Positions 44,759 through 52,788 of a DNA stretch of 64,000 nucleotides are shown one piece after another. The notes under the pieces are model-generated. The model saw nothing but the letters and a program-made list of their open reading frames with translations, was not told where the DNA came from and ran no database searches. Origin of the DNA: Rhizobium acidisoli (GTDB taxonomy: Bacteria; Pseudomonadota; Alphaproteobacteria; Rhizobiales; Rhizobiaceae); NCBI RefSeq assembly GCF_002531755.2, contig NZ_CP034998.1, positions 1,426,001 to 1,490,000 of the forward strand, read 5' to 3'. Position 1 is the stretch's first letter. The number at the start of each line of letters is the position of its first letter. Made by a program: the position numbers and the translations under genes.

Positions 44759-46018
44759 TCAGCTGCGCGAGAACACCACTTGGCGCACATCGATATTGCG
44801 GGCGCGGAAGCCGGCCTCGCAATAGAACAGATAGAATTCCCAGAGCCGCTTGAAACGCTCGTCGAAGCCCATCGGGCGGATGCGCTCCCAGACAGACCAG
44901 AAGCGTTCGCGCCATTCGGCAAGCGTGCGGGCATAGTCGAGCCCGAAGCCGAAGTCCCTGACCAGTGACAGGTCGACCTTGCCGGCAAGTTCCGCCAGAT
45001 GGTTGCGCGTCGGCAGCATGCCGCCGGGAAAGACATATTTCTGGATGAAGTCGGGGTTGCTGCGATACTGGTCGAAGGCCTCCGGCCGGATGGTGATGAT
45101 CTGCAGGCCGGCCTTGCCGCCCGGCTTCAGACATTGCCGGAGCTTGGAGAAATAGGACGGCCAGTATTTCTCGCCGACCGCTTCGAACATCTCGATCGAG
45201 ACGATCCGGTCGTAAAGCCCGGTCTCGTCGCGGTAATCCTGGAAACGGAATTCGACGCGGTCGCCGAGACCGGCCTTGCGGATGCGCTCTTCGGCAAAGG
45301 CCAGCTGCTCGCGGCTGATCGTCAGCCCGGTCACCTTGCAGTTCAGTTCGCCTGCGGCAAATTCGGCAAACCCGCCCCAGCCGCAGCCGATCTCCAGCAC
45401 GTGATCGCCGGGCCTGATGCCGGTCGCCTCGGCGAGCGCGCGGTATTTGGCGTTCTGCGCCGATTGCAGATCGTTGGCCCCTGTCGAATAGAGTGCGGAG
45501 GAATAAGTCATGCTCGGATCGAGCCATTGCCTGTAGAAATCATTGCCGAGATCGTAATGGGCGGAAATGTTACGCTTCGAGCCCGTCTTGGTATTGGTGT
45601 TCATCCAATGGCGGACGCGCTCGACGAGGCGGCCAATGCCGCCCTTGCCATTGGAATAGCTGTAGACGGCCTCGCCGTTGACGAGGAAAAGTTCGAGGAA
45701 GGCGGCGATGTCGGGGCTGTCCCAGTCGCCGTCCATATAGGTTTCGGCAACCCCGATCGTGCCGCTCGTCAGGGCTCGATAGGCAAGGTTCCAGTTGTTG
45801 AGGCTGAGAGCCGCTTTCGGCCCGGCCTGCTTGCCCTCGATCAGCAGCCTGCGGCCGTCGGGCAGGGTGACCGCAAGCGAGCCGTGCTGCATGCGCAGAA
45901 GCCCGCGCAGCGCCAGCTTCGCCTTGAACGGCAGCCCCTTCACCAGACGGGATATATTTTCGGCCGTCAGCGTCACCGCGTCACGGGCCAGCACATTCCA
46001 ATCCTGCGCCTTGCTCAT
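44759..46018 (-). CDS. Cyclopropane-fatty-acyl-phospholipid synthase
   Basis: 419 residues from MSKAQDWN (GGAGGAAAG directly upstream; a longer frame is non-coding). It methylates unsaturated acyl chains of phospholipids with SAM. Motifs: SAM site VLEIGCGWGGFAEFAA, HYDLGNDFYRQWLDPSMTYSSALY upstream of it, and SIEMFEAVGEKYWPSYF. Cyclopropane formation protects membranes from singlet oxygen and acid, and cfa genes belong to the RpoE/ChrR regulon in Rhodobacter. Separated from the upstream operon by about 200 bp with a palindromic repeat. Confidence 0.94.
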   Translation of the reverse strand: MSKAQDWNVLARDAVTLTAENISRLVKGLPFKAKLALRGLLRMQHGSLAVTLPDGRRLLIEGKQAGPKAALSLNNWNLAYRALTSGTIGVAETYMDGDWDSPDIAAFLELFLVNGEAVYSYSNGKGGIGRLVERVRHWMNTNTKTGSKRNISAHYDLGNDFYRQWLDPSMTYSSALYSTGANDLQSAQNAKYRALAEATGIRPGDHVLEIGCGWGGFAEFAAGELNCKVTGLTISREQLAFAEERIRKAGLGDRVEFRFQDYRDETGLYDRIVSIEMFEAVGEKYWPSYFSKLRQCLKPGGKAGLQIITIRPEAFDQYRSNPDFIQKYVFPGGMLPTRNHLAELAGKVDLSLVRDFGFGLDYARTLAEWRERFWSVWERIRPMGFDERFKRLWEFYLFYCEAGFRARNIDVRQVVFSRS

Positions 46019-46110
46019 CTTTCCTCCTCCAGCATTTTTTTGCCGGTTAGGGACGACGATACATCCGTGACGATGCTCGGGCGGCCTCCGGCCATTATTA
46101 GGCAAGGCTA

Positions 46111-46158
46111 CTGCATAATTTCCTCAATCGGAAATCGAATTAAGGAAAAATTATGCAG
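46111..46158. repeat. Rhizobial palindromic repeat between the DUF1365 gene and the cyclopropane synthase gene
   Basis: Outer arms CTGCATAATT / AATTATGCAG with inner TTCCT / AGGAA pairing. A pattern I recognise as common in rhizobial intergenic DNA. It may process or attenuate the transcript before the cyclopropane synthase gene. Confidence 0.6.
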
Positions 46159-46215
46159 CAGTTCAAAGCGCTGCAGCGTTTTGCGCGTCGTTTCATTACG
46201 CCCGGCGCTGCAAGG

Positions 46216-47067
46216 TCATTCCGCGGCGTCCGCAAGCGACCGGGGCCTGTGAATGCTGACGGCAGGCGGAGGCGCCGGACGGCTGATATTACGCGCGCCC
46301 TTCAGCCACAGTTTCAGCGCTTCCCAATGGATGCCGGCCACGATCTTGAACGGGAGGAAAGGGATGAGCGCCGTCAGCCGAAGCAGCGCGGCGCTGGTCA
46401 ACGGCAGCCGCCGTCCTGAGAATGTCGCCGCTAGCAGCGGTCCTTCGCTGTCGGTTTCGAGGATGCGCCAGCGGATTTCCGCGCCGGGCAGCAGCATGCG
46501 GAAGTGATAGCGCGCCGCTATGCCGATGAAGGGCGAGACGTGGAAGAGCTTGTCGCAGCTCTGACGGAGCCCGCCTTCCGACATCTCGCCATCACTGACG
46601 GGACAGACGTAACTGTGCCGCTCGCCGAAAGTGTTGCGCACCTCGTAGATCATCGCGACGAGGGCGCCGTCGCCATCATAGGCGTAATAGACGGAGATCG
46701 GGTTGAAGACATAGCCCAGAATGCGCGGATAGCAGACGAGCAATATCCTTGCCGCGCGATCGAGCCCGGCCTCAGCAAGCAGCCGGTCGGCATAGGCGCG
46801 CAGCGGCGTGCTCGCCGTATCGGCATGGTCTTTTTCATGAAACGAGACGAGATTTCGGCCGTTGACGGAAAACAGCGCCGACAGCCGATCGGCCGCTTCA
46901 AGCCGATCGAGATCGACGAGCAGGGAAAAGACGCGGTAGCGGAAACGATGGCCGAAGGGTTTCAGGCGTTGATGCATGATCTCGCCGACATAGAGCGCGG
47001 CCGCCGCATCCGGCGCAGCGCCGTTGCCGCTCATGCTGACGCCGCGCTTTTTGCCTCGTCCGCTCAT
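46216..47067 (-). CDS. DUF1365 domain protein
   Basis: 283 residues (ATG 47067; an in-frame ATG at 47034 is possible). Family features: LYVGEIMHQRLKPFGHRFRYRVFSLLVDLD near the start, GYVFNPISVYYAY in the middle, EVRNTFGERHSYV and KLFHVSPFIGIAARYHFRM. Function unknown. The family is regularly encoded between a FAD-dependent amine-oxidase-like gene and a cyclopropane synthase gene, as here, and acts in the same lipid-modifying pathway by inference. It overlaps the upstream gene by 4 bp, so translation is coupled. Confidence 0.9.
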   Translation of the reverse strand: MSGRGKKRGVSMSGNGAAPDAAAALYVGEIMHQRLKPFGHRFRYRVFSLLVDLDRLEAADRLSALFSVNGRNLVSFHEKDHADTASTPLRAYADRLLAEAGLDRAARILLVCYPRILGYVFNPISVYYAYDGDGALVAMIYEVRNTFGERHSYVCPVSDGEMSEGGLRQSCDKLFHVSPFIGIAARYHFRMLLPGAEIRWRILETDSEGPLLAATFSGRRLPLTSAALLRLTALIPFLPFKIVAGIHWEALKLWLKGARNISRPAPPPAVSIHRPRSLADAAE

Positions 47068-48395
47068 GCCGCTGCATCCGGTTGCGGTAGCCGGCTTCTC
47101 GCCGTTCGCCAGGGAATGATGCCACCCAGCGCCTCGGCTGCCGCCAGGCCGGAAACCAGGCCATCCTCATGAAATCCATATCCTGTCCATGCGCCGGCGA
47201 AATGGCAATGGTTCTCACCCTGGCCAGCGGCGAGCGCCCGCTGCGCCGCCATGGCATCGGCCGAAAATTGCGGATGCTCATAGGTGAATTCCGCAAATAC
47301 CATGCGGGGATCCGGCTCGCGGTCGGGATTGAGCGTGACGAATAACGGGAAACCATCGTCGATGCCCTGCAGCCGGTTCATCCAATAGGTGACGGCGACA
47401 CCCGCCTTGCCATCCTCCCGGCTGGAGCGCAGATAGTTCCACGAGGCCCAGACCTTGCGGCGCTGCGGCATCAGCCTTTGGTCGCGGTGCAGGACGACGC
47501 GGTTCGGCTGGTAGGGAATGGCGGCAAGCAGCCGCCTTTCCCGGTCGGTGGCATCCATCAGCAGGCGTGCCGTCTGATCGCTGTGGCAGGCAAGGATCAC
47601 CTTGTCGAACGGCCGCTGGCTTCCGGTCTCGTCGATAAGCGTGACGCCGCTCTCCGAACGGATCACCCCACGTATGCCGCAGCACAGTTTCACCCGTCCG
47701 CCGAGCGGCTGCAGCAGCCGGTCGAGATAGGTGCGGCTGCCGCCGGTCACCGTCCGCCATTGGTGCTGGCGGTGATAGATCAGCCGGTGATTGTCGAAAA
47801 AATTGACGAAATATTCGGCCGGGAACTGCAGCATGCGGGCCGACGGCGTCGACCAGATCGCCGCCGCCATCGGCACGAGATAATTGTTGGTGAAGCCGGG
47901 CGAGAAGCCGCGCCAGTCGAGATAATCGCCGATCGAGCGCGAGGCGAGGTGACCGGCGGCCCGGTCTTCGAGGCAGGTGCGGTTGAAGCGCAGGATCTCG
48001 CGGATCATCCACAGGAACGACGGCCGCAGCAGGTTGCGCTTCTGCGCGAAGATCGAGGACAGCCCGCCGCCGCTCCATTCCAGCCTGCCACGGTCGAGCG
48101 AGAGCGAAAAACTCATGTCGCTGGCATGGGTGGCGATGCCGAGTTCGGCAAAGAGTGCCGTCAGGTTCGGATAATTCGGTTCGTTATAGACGATGAAGCC
48201 GGTATCGACCGCAATCCGAACACCGTCATAATCGACGTCGACCGTTGCCGTATGGCCGCCCGCCCGCGCCTGGCTCTCGTAGAGGGTCACGTCGTGCACG
48301 GGGTCGAGCGCCCAGGCCGCCGAGGCGCCGGAGATGCCGGAGCCGATGACGGCGATCTTCAGCCGGCGCGAGGCGGGGCGGACATGCGCGTTCAT
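47064..48395 (-). CDS. FAD/NAD(P)-binding amine-oxidase-like protein
   Basis: 443 residues. N-terminal dinucleotide fold IAVIGSGISGASAAWAL (residues about 14-30) with the acidic end of strand 2 (VTLYESQARAGGHTATVDV, GG doublet). The C-terminal FAD motif is FAGAWTGYGFHEDGLVSGLAAAEALG. It resembles phytoene desaturase/amine oxidase-type flavoproteins of the cfa-DUF1365 clusters; it probably oxidises or desaturates acyl chains, but the substrate is not shown. It overlaps phrB and the DUF1365 gene by 4 bp each. Confidence 0.9.
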   Translation of the reverse strand: MNAHVRPASRRLKIAVIGSGISGASAAWALDPVHDVTLYESQARAGGHTATVDVDYDGVRIAVDTGFIVYNEPNYPNLTALFAELGIATHASDMSFSLSLDRGRLEWSGGGLSSIFAQKRNLLRPSFLWMIREILRFNRTCLEDRAAGHLASRSIGDYLDWRGFSPGFTNNYLVPMAAAIWSTPSARMLQFPAEYFVNFFDNHRLIYHRQHQWRTVTGGSRTYLDRLLQPLGGRVKLCCGIRGVIRSESGVTLIDETGSQRPFDKVILACHSDQTARLLMDATDRERRLLAAIPYQPNRVVLHRDQRLMPQRRKVWASWNYLRSSREDGKAGVAVTYWMNRLQGIDDGFPLFVTLNPDREPDPRMVFAEFTYEHPQFSADAMAAQRALAAGQGENHCHFAGAWTGYGFHEDGLVSGLAAAEALGGIIPWRTARSRLPQPDAAA

Positions 48396-49843
48396 GCGGC
48401 GTCCTTTGTGGCTTTGTAAGCCGCGAGCGCTCGGTCGCGGGCGCTGGCATGGTCGACGATCGGTTTCGGATAGGTCTGCCCGAGGATGATGCCGGCCTCG
48501 TCTAGCGCGCTCTTCGGCGCCTCGAACGGCCGGTGGATGTATTTTGCCCCGAGCCGCTGAAGCTCCGGCACATGGGCTCTGACATAGTCACCGTCGGGAT
48601 CGAAAGTCTCGCCCTGCAGCATCGGATTGAAGATGCGGAAGAAGGGTGAAGCGTCGGCTCCCGAGCCCGCCACCCATTGCCAGCTTGCCGCGTTATTGGC
48701 GGGATCGGCATCGACCAGCGTGTCGCGGAACCAGGCCTCGCCGCGGCGCCAGTCGATCATCAGATCCTTGATGAGGAAGGAGGCGACGATCATGCGCACC
48801 CGATTGTGCATCCAGCCGTGGCGCCAGAGCTGGCGCATGCCGGCATCGACGATCGGGTAGCCGGTCATGCCGCGACGCCACGCCTCGAAATCGCCGTCGT
48901 CGTTGCGCCATTTGAAGCCGTCGAAACGATCGTTCCAGTTCTCCGAGGCAAGACGCGGGAAATGGAAAAGCAGGTGGTAGGAGAATTCCCGCCAGGCGAT
49001 CTCCTTGCGGAAATGCACGATGTCGGCCGCCGGCACCCGGTTCGACAGACCGCGCGTCGCGTCCCAGATGCGGGCAGGGGAGATCTCGCCGAGCGCCAGA
49101 TGCGGCGACAGCATCGAGGTCGCCGGTTTCGCCGGATAGTCGCGGTTTTCCTTGTAGCCCTTGAGTTCGTCCTCGACGAAGGCGCTGAGCCTCTCTCTTG
49201 CGCCTTGTTCGCCCGGCGTCCAGAGATCGGTAAAGTCCTTCGCCCAGTCCGGCTTTGTCGGCAGCAGTTTCCAGCTCTTCAATGTTTCCGATGCCGGACG
49301 TTGCGCTGCCAGCCGCAGCTTCGCCGGCGCCTCCAGCGGCGGCTCGGCTTCGCCCGCACCCTCCAGCGCGCGCCAGAATGGCGTATAGACCCGATAGGGC
49401 GTGCCATTGCCGGTCATCAGTCTGGACGGTTCGTGCAGCAGCTGGCCGCCGAAACTTCTCGCCTCGATCGCCTGTTTTTCCAATTCCTGCTTGATGTGGG
49501 TGTCGACCGAGATGCCCGAGGGATCGTATCGCCGGTTCCAGAAAACGGCTTCGGCACCACTCTTTTTGATGACGGCGCGGAGCACCTCGAGCGCTTCTCC
49601 GCTGGCAAGCACCAGCTCGCCCTGCCGCTCGTGCAATGATCTATCAAGCGCTTCCAGCGAATGATGCAGCCACCAGGCCTGCGCAGCGCCGAGCGGACCC
49701 GTGCCGGCTGCCGCCGGCTCTTTGATATAAAGGGCGATGATCGGTCGCCCGGAGAGATGGGCGGCATTCAGGGCCTGATTGTCGTCAAGGCGCAAATCCC
49801 TGCGAAACCATAAAATGACAGGTTTTATCGCGTCCTTTGCCAA
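48392..49843 (-). CDS. phrB: Deoxyribodipyrimidine photo-lyase
   Basis: About 483 residues from TTG 49843. It repairs UV pyrimidine dimers using light, FAD and an antenna cofactor. The N-terminal photolyase domain starts KPVILWFRRDLRLDDNQAL. The FAD-binding half contains RIWDATRG, WREFSYHLLFHFP, GMTGYPIVDAGMRQLWRHGWMHNRVRMIVASFLIKDLMIDWRRGE and DADPANNAASWQWVAGSGADASPFFRIFNP. An ATG at 49915 is in frame, but a promoter motif (49905-49880) lies inside that extension, so the start must be downstream. AGGGAAC precedes the TTG. Head of the operon. Confidence 0.92.
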   Translation of the reverse strand: MAKDAIKPVILWFRRDLRLDDNQALNAAHLSGRPIIALYIKEPAAAGTGPLGAAQAWWLHHSLEALDRSLHERQGELVLASGEALEVLRAVIKKSGAEAVFWNRRYDPSGISVDTHIKQELEKQAIEARSFGGQLLHEPSRLMTGNGTPYRVYTPFWRALEGAGEAEPPLEAPAKLRLAAQRPASETLKSWKLLPTKPDWAKDFTDLWTPGEQGARERLSAFVEDELKGYKENRDYPAKPATSMLSPHLALGEISPARIWDATRGLSNRVPAADIVHFRKEIAWREFSYHLLFHFPRLASENWNDRFDGFKWRNDDGDFEAWRRGMTGYPIVDAGMRQLWRHGWMHNRVRMIVASFLIKDLMIDWRRGEAWFRDTLVDADPANNAASWQWVAGSGADASPFFRIFNPMLQGETFDPDGDYVRAHVPELQRLGAKYIHRPFEAPKSALDEAGIILGQTYPKPIVDHASARDRALAAYKATKDAA

Positions 49844-49879
49844 TGAAGCCGTTCCCTGCTCTTGTTCTTTGCACCCTGC

Positions 49880-49905
49880 TACGGATGTACGGAACGCCCG
49901 GATCA
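49880..49905 (-). promoter_or_regulatory. ECF (RpoE/ChrR-type) promoter motif before phrB
   Basis: On the minus strand TGATCC (49905-49900), 16 bp, CGTA (49883-49880), the same as before chrR. Transcription should start near 49873, leaving a leader of about 30 nt before the TTG start. Confidence 0.65.
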
Positions 49906-49953
49906 AAAGTTTCATCCGGAGGGAAAGCTTTTCATCGTGGTGGCGACGACATG

Positions 49954-49980
49954 AAAAAGGCCGGCGTGAACCGGCCTTTC
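49954..49980 (-). terminator. Intrinsic terminator of the small secreted-protein gene
   Basis: Minus strand AAAGGCCGG-TTCACG-CCGGCCTTT followed by TT: a 9-bp perfect stem with a U-run, 50 bp after the stop of the gene at 50030. Confidence 0.85.
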
Positions 49981-50029
49981 CAAACGTGGCGCGCGTTCGC
50001 GCGATATGTTTAGGGAGCGAAAGTGCCTG

Positions 50030-50356
50030 TCAGTTGTCGTATTCGCGGCAGGCTTCGCTGATCGAGGCGCCGCTTTCGCCGCCGCGTGTATCGACGCCCG
50101 ACCTCTGCTGCGGCATGCCGGCGCATTCCATCGTTTGCGGCTGGCCGATGCTCTGTGTTGTCATCGGATCAACCGGCGCGACGCGCACCGGATACATGCC
50201 GTTGTCACTGTTGGTATAATCGGATGAATAGCTACCCGAACTCGGATCGGTCGAGCCGCCGTTGGTCGGCCCGATCGGATCGGGATTCGACTGGGCAAAG
50301 GCTGACGATGCCATGCCGATCGCAAGCAGCGAAGCGGCGATAAGGGATTTGGTCAT
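50030..50356 (-). CDS. Small exported protein of unknown function
   Basis: 108 residues with a clear signal peptide (MTKSLIAASLLAIGMASSAFA, cut before QSNPDPI). The mature part is low-complexity Ser/Gly/Asp-rich (STDPSSGSYSSDYTNSDNG) and has two Cys (TMECAGMP, SEACREYDN) that may form a disulfide. Probably periplasmic. No domain recognised. Monocistronic, with its own terminator. Confidence 0.75.
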   Translation of the reverse strand: MTKSLIAASLLAIGMASSAFAQSNPDPIGPTNGGSTDPSSGSYSSDYTNSDNGMYPVRVAPVDPMTTQSIGQPQTMECAGMPQQRSGVDTRGGESGASISEACREYDN

Positions 50357-50554
50357 GAGGATATCCTCCTTTGATTTTCATCTTGGATGACCCTGGGGTA
50401 ACCGCCTGCCGGAATCATTGTTCCGAAATTTGCGAAAAATCTGCACGCAGGCCTTGCATGGTTACGCATAAACCTTAACGGCGGAAGCCGCTGGATCGCC
50501 GCTGCCACCTGCCTTAGTGCATGACGAAACGCCAATCCGCAGCATGAGGCCGCA

Positions 50555-50869
50555 ATGTTCGTTTCCCCGCGCGAGGCCGCAGATCTCGGTCTGCAGATTG
50601 CCCTTGCACTCGCCCTGACGGCCAGTGGCATGGCAATCGCGTCCTCTGCCATGGGCCGCGAGAAGGCCGGCATATCAGCGATCGACGTCGGCCGCCCCTC
50701 GTTGTGGACTGCCATTCCCATGCGTATCGATCCGACGACACAGGCCTATCTGCGCGCCGACGCGCCCGCCGGGCCGGAACTTGCCGCCAGCGCCGAACAA
50801 CCCTGCCATGACCCGATCGGCTTGCGCCTCTCCTGCGATTTGATCACCACCAGCAGCACAGCCTTTTAG
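50555..50869 (+). CDS. Small hypothetical protein with N-terminal hydrophobic segment
   Basis: 104 residues. GAGG lies 6 bp before ATG. After MFVSPREAADLGL a hydrophobic helix (QIALALALTASGMAIASSAM) could be a signal anchor. The rest has two Cys (EQPCHDPIGLRLSCDLI). The codon usage fits the genome better than the opposite-strand frame. Its stop lies within a truncated palindromic repeat. Function unknown. Confidence 0.55.
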   Translation: MFVSPREAADLGLQIALALALTASGMAIASSAMGREKAGISAIDVGRPSLWTAIPMRIDPTTQAYLRADAPAGPELAASAEQPCHDPIGLRLSCDLITTSSTAF

Positions 50870-50902
50870 AGCAATTCCAGTAAAAGCGTGCAGCGGTTTT
50901 GG
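50868..50902. repeat. Truncated copy of an intergenic palindrome
   Basis: AGAGCAATTCCAGTAAAAGC then GTGCAGCGGTTTTGG matches the left part of the repeat at 61211-61257 (AGAGCAATTCCAGGAAAAG...GAAGCGGTTTT) but lacks the right arm. Confidence 0.5.
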
Positions 50903-50918
50903 CGACGATCTCTGCGCT

Positions 50919-51404
50919 TCACCGCGAACGGCTGGCGCTCGATAGCTGCACGGGCAGGATCGTCGATGCCTTGATGTCCTTCAGCACGAACATCGTATGC
51001 ATCTCCTTGATGCCGGGCAGGCGACGGATCACCGTCATGGCGAATTCGGCATAATCGTCGAGATCGGCAGCGAGCACCTGCAGCAGGAAATCGGCCTCAC
51101 CGGCAACGGAATAGCAGGCGATGACCGTTTCCAACTCGCCGACCTCGCGCTCGAAGCGCTGGGCCTCGTCATGGGAATGCGTGTCGATCTGCACACGCAC
51201 GAAGGCGAGGACGCCGAGGCCGACGGCGCGGCGATCGACGAGAGCCTGATAGCCGCGGATGACGCCGGCCTCTTCAAGCCGTTTCACTCTGCGCCAGCAG
51301 GGCGAGGTCGACATCCCCACGCGTTCCGCAAGCTCCTGGTTGGTCAGCCGTCCCTCGCTCTGGAGCGCCTTCAATATGCGGATATCTCCCGGCTCGAATT
51401 CCAT
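50919..51404 (-). CDS. Lrp/AsnC family transcriptional regulator
   Basis: 161 residues from MEFEPGDIRILKALQSEGRLTNQELAERVGMSTSPCWRRVKRLEEAGVIRGY, an AsnC-type HTH. RAM domain with CYSVAGEADFLLQVLAADLDDYAEF. The open frame extends upstream to 51833, but that part is the antisense of the DUF2000 gene. Divergent from the DUF2000 gene, a common pairing in proteobacteria, so it probably controls it. Confidence 0.92.
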   Translation of the reverse strand: MEFEPGDIRILKALQSEGRLTNQELAERVGMSTSPCWRRVKRLEEAGVIRGYQALVDRRAVGLGVLAFVRVQIDTHSHDEAQRFEREVGELETVIACYSVAGEADFLLQVLAADLDDYAEFAMTVIRRLPGIKEMHTMFVLKDIKASTILPVQLSSASRSR

Positions 51405-51542
51405 GATCGGTAAATCCTTTCTAGCTTCATCGACAGATGGGAAGATCCTACCAAAATCGCCCGGGTGGCGACAGGAATAGGCAGGATATTTCCATGCCTT
51501 GCGATAGGTTGGGAAAACCGAACCAAGCATGGAGAACGAGGG

Positions 51543-51962
51543 ATGACGGGTGAGGATTGGCGTGTCGCGGTGATTGTCGAGCCGGGGCTGCCGGCCGGCG
51601 AACTCGCCAATACGATCGCCGTGCTGTCGATCGGCCTCGGCGCCGCGGCGCCGGCGCTTGCCGGTGCGCAATTGACCGACCAGACCGGCCGGATATTTCA
51701 TGTCAGTGCCAACAAGCCGGTTCCGGTGCTGCAGGCGGCCGCCGCCGATCTGAGATCGCTGTTGCTCAAGGCGCTGCCGGCGCCCAATGGTGCACTGGTC
51801 GTGCCATTTCCGCGTTTTGCCCGCGCTTTGCACGTCTATGCCGATTATGAGGCCTCGATACCGGCGCGCGACCTCTCCTTGGAAATCATCGACGGCATCG
51901 GGCTCGCCGGCCCGACGAAGTGGATCCGTTCGCTGACGGGTTCGCTGAAGCTGCTGCGTTGA
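51543..51962 (+). CDS. DUF2000 domain protein
   Basis: 139 residues from ATG 51543 (GAGGG just upstream). Typical family features: WRVAVIVEPGLPAGELANTIAVLSIGLGAAAPALAG, then NKPVPVLQAA and a C-terminal GLAGPTKWIRSLTGSLKLLR. The fold resembles peptidyl-tRNA hydrolase 2, but the activity is unknown. Regulated, by inference, by the divergent Lrp-like protein. Confidence 0.85.
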   Translation: MTGEDWRVAVIVEPGLPAGELANTIAVLSIGLGAAAPALAGAQLTDQTGRIFHVSANKPVPVLQAAAADLRSLLLKALPAPNGALVVPFPRFARALHVYADYEASIPARDLSLEIIDGIGLAGPTKWIRSLTGSLKLLR

Positions 51963-52093
51963 TGCGTGCAGGCAAGACTTACCGCCTGGTATAGCTGACC
52001 TGTCCAGGCGAAAGCTTGCAAAAGGCGATGATTTGCCGTTTCATCGCGCGATAGCGACTACCGTCCGACTCTTTTCCTGAAGGATTCAGCCTT

Positions 52094-52774
52094 TTGTCCC
52101 AACCGATGCCCCGCGGCTTCGAGAAGCCTTATGCCGCCTTCCTGTTCGATATGGACGGCACCATCCTCAATTCGATCCGTGCGGCCGAACGTGTCTGGAG
52201 CGACTGGGCAAGGCGTCAGGGGCTCGATGTCGCCGACTTTCTGCCGAAGATGCATGGATCGCGCGGCGTCGACACGATTACCCGGCTGAACCTGCCGGGC
52301 GTCGATCCCGAACATGAGGCCAAGCTGGTGACCGAGGCGGAAATCGCAGATGTCGATGATGTTGTCGCCATTTCGGGTGCCGCAGCATTCCTGAGCTCGC
52401 TGCCGTCGGATCGCTGGGCGATCGTCACCTCCTCACCCTTGCGTCTTGCCCGCCGGCGGCTGGAGGCAGCAGGCCTGTCGCTGCCGAAATTCATGGTGAC
52501 GGCGGAGGACGTGAAGGTCGGAAAACCCGACCCGCAATGTTATATTCTCGGCGCCGAACGCCTCGGCGTCAGCACCCAGGACTGCCTGGTGTTCGAGGAT
52601 GTCGCTGCCGGCATTCTCGCCGGCGAGGCGGCGGGCGCCGATGTCATGGTGGTGACGGCAACCCATCATGACAAGATGGAAACGCCGCATCCGCCCCTGT
52701 CATCCTACGACGAGATCTCGGTCCGCATCTCGGCCGACCATAAAATGTTCATCGTGCCGAAGGCGGCCGGATAG
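52094..52774 (+). CDS. HAD-family phosphatase
   Basis: 226 residues. HAD motif I FDMDGTIL (Asp19 nucleophile, Asp21), motif II IVTSSP near residue 116, motif III K in VKVGKPDP (about 141) and motif IV VFEDVAAGI. The helical cap between motifs I and II (type C1) is of the sugar-phosphatase/phosphoglycolate-phosphatase group. The substrate is likely a sugar phosphate. Convergent with nasA. Confidence 0.9.
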   Translation: MSQPMPRGFEKPYAAFLFDMDGTILNSIRAAERVWSDWARRQGLDVADFLPKMHGSRGVDTITRLNLPGVDPEHEAKLVTEAEIADVDDVVAISGAAAFLSSLPSDRWAIVTSSPLRLARRRLEAAGLSLPKFMVTAEDVKVGKPDPQCYILGAERLGVSTQDCLVFEDVAAGILAGEAAGADVMVVTATHHDKMETPHPPLSSYDEISVRISADHKMFIVPKAAG

Positions 52775-52788
52775 CGGTTTCCTGCCTT

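Noticed and set aside
50353..50721. Minus-strand 122-codon frame opposite the small gene at 50555
   Set aside because: Composition is less coding-like than the plus-strand frame, which also has a good ribosome-binding site.
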